A DNA stretch of 6,630 nucleotides from Pseudomonadota bacterium (lineage in GTDB: Bacteria; Pseudomonadota; Alphaproteobacteria; Acetobacterales; Acetobacteraceae). Each line of letters starts with the position of its first letter. Position 1 is the first letter of the stretch. Position numbers and translations under genes: made by a program. The DNA lies in assembly GCA_021805485.1 (NCBI GenBank), contig JAJZFF010000655.1:1-6630 (forward strand), in the 5' to 3' direction. The notes beneath the pieces are model-generated. The model was given only the letters and a program-made list of their open reading frames with translations. It was not told the origin of the DNA and ran no database searches. Positions 5,929 to 6,630 of this stretch are shown here, piece after piece.

Positions 5929-6630
5929 ATGGACGCCTGGCTGCGCCCGACATCGTTGGCCGATGCGCTGGCCGCGCTCGCCGCCGCGCCGCGCGTCATC
6001 CTGGCCGGCGGCACCGACCTCTATCCGTCGCATGGTACCAGTTCCCTCCCCGGCTCGATTCTCGACATCTCCGCCCTCCCCGGCCTGCGCCGGATCGAGA
6101 CGCACGCGGATCATTGGCGCATCCCCTGCCTCGCGACCTGGTCGGACGTGATCGGCGCCGAGCTGCCGGCGTCGTTCGACGGCTTGCGCGCCGCCGCGCG
6201 CCAGATCGGCGGTGTGCAGGTGCAGAACGCCGCGACGGTGATCGGCAATGTCTGCAACGCCTCGCCCGCCGCCGACGGGATTCCGAACCTGCTGGCGCTC
6301 GATGCCACGGTCGAACTCGCCTCGCTCGCCGGCACGCGCCATCTGGCCCTGGCGGACTTCGTTCTCGGCAACCGCCGTACCGCGCGCCGGCCGGACGAGC
6401 TGGCCGTGGCGCTGCGCATTCCCCGCCCCGCCGGCCCGGCGCGCGGCGTGTTCGAAAAGCTCGGCGCGCGGCGCTATCTGGTGATCTCCATCACCATGGT
6501 CGCCGCGGTCGCCGAGTACGATGCGGCCGGGCGCGTCCGCCGCGCGCGCATCGCCGTCGGCGCCTGCGGCCCCAGGGCGGTGCGCTTGCCCGGGCTGGAA
6601 GCGGCGCTGGAGGGGCGCCAGCCGGAGGCC
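5929..6630 (+). CDS. FAD-binding (M) subunit of a xanthine dehydrogenase/CO dehydrogenase-type molybdenum hydroxylase (3' partial)
   Basis: The frame is open to the window edge: 234 residues are visible of about 265-290 expected. ATG at 5929 is the first ATG after an in-frame TGA (5899-5901), with GGCGGA 8 bases upstream. These subunits bind FAD and pass electrons from the molybdenum and iron-sulfur subunits to an acceptor in the cytoplasm. The FAD_binding_5 domain shows ILAGGTDLYP (24-33), the diphosphate-binding loop, and VQVQNAATVIGNVCNASPAAD (97-117), the second FAD loop, where the canonical TIGGN reads TVIGN. LLALDATVEL and ADFVLGNRRTARRPDEL follow. The CODH flavoprotein C-terminal domain begins around VFEKLGARRYLVIS, with IAVGACGPRAVRLPGLEAALEG near the cut. 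The large Mo-binding and the [2Fe-2S] subunits should lie just downstream. Relatives act on purines, nicotinate, CO, aromatic acyl-CoA and aldehydes; which applies here is not decidable. It is divergent from the ACS transporter. Confidence 0.9.
   Translation, partial: MDAWLRPTSLADALAALAAAPRVILAGGTDLYPSHGTSSLPGSILDISALPGLRRIETHADHWRIPCLATWSDVIGAELPASFDGLRAAARQIGGVQVQNAATVIGNVCNASPAADGIPNLLALDATVELASLAGTRHLALADFVLGNRRTARRPDELAVALRIPRPAGPARGVFEKLGARRYLVISITMVAAVAEYDAAGRVRRARIAVGACGPRAVRLPGLEAALEGRQPEA

Noticed and set aside
3911..5953. Open frame of 680 codons on the - strand spanning the PEP-CTERM gene and the MFS transporter
   Set aside because: It is an Arg/Ala/Gly-rich out-of-frame shadow of the real transporter frame on the same strand and of the antisense of the secreted protein. 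No recognisable domain is present.
5818..6342. Upstream extension of the MFS transporter into the divergent gene
   Set aside because: The extra 175 residues show no domain and lie opposite clear FAD-subunit motifs. The GTG at 5817 has a good ribosome-binding site.

Overview
The window is GC-rich throughout, with G/C-ending codons and alphaproteobacterial-looking protein sequences. It also carries a palindromic intergenic element of the kind scattered through Hyphomicrobiales genomes. An alphaproteobacterium is the most likely source, but I cannot name a genus from sequence alone. Five protein genes are visible; the first and last are cut by the window edges.

Left half (1-3580, + strand): three tightly packed genes make an ABC-2 type exporter of the YbhF-YbhS-YbhR kind. 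First comes a double-ATPase subunit (entered mid-gene at the first ABC signature), then two homologous membrane permeases. The first pair overlaps by 4 bases and the second pair is 5 bases apart, so this is one transcription unit. In E. coli the matching operon is ybhGFSR, so a periplasmic adaptor (HlyD/YbhG family) probably lies just upstream of the window. The two ATPase halves differ in conserved residues, which suggests one consensus and one degenerate ATP site.

Middle (3578-4542): a 63-bp composite palindrome begins on the stop codon of the last exporter gene and probably ends or stabilises that transcript. After an AT-richer leader comes a lone gene for a secreted, cysteine-free protein with a C-terminal PEP-CTERM-type sorting signal. 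Its base composition is visibly less GC-rich than its neighbours. No exosortase or polysaccharide genes are present here, so it depends on genes elsewhere.

Right half (4543-6630): a major-facilitator transporter of the anion:cation symporter (ACS) type on the - strand is divergent from the FAD-binding (M) subunit of a xanthine dehydrogenase/CO dehydrogenase-type molybdenum hydroxylase on the + strand. The M-subunit gene runs off the right edge. The 111-bp divergent spacer contains a good -35-like hexamer inside an imperfect palindrome, a plausible shared control site. The arrangement suggests uptake of a small organic anion followed by hydroxylation of it or a derivative, but the substrate cannot be read from this window.

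I found no convincing undescribed system. The most worthwhile leads are the asymmetric ATP sites of the exporter ATPase, the composite palindrome, the orphan PEP-CTERM protein and the divergent transporter/hydroxylase locus.
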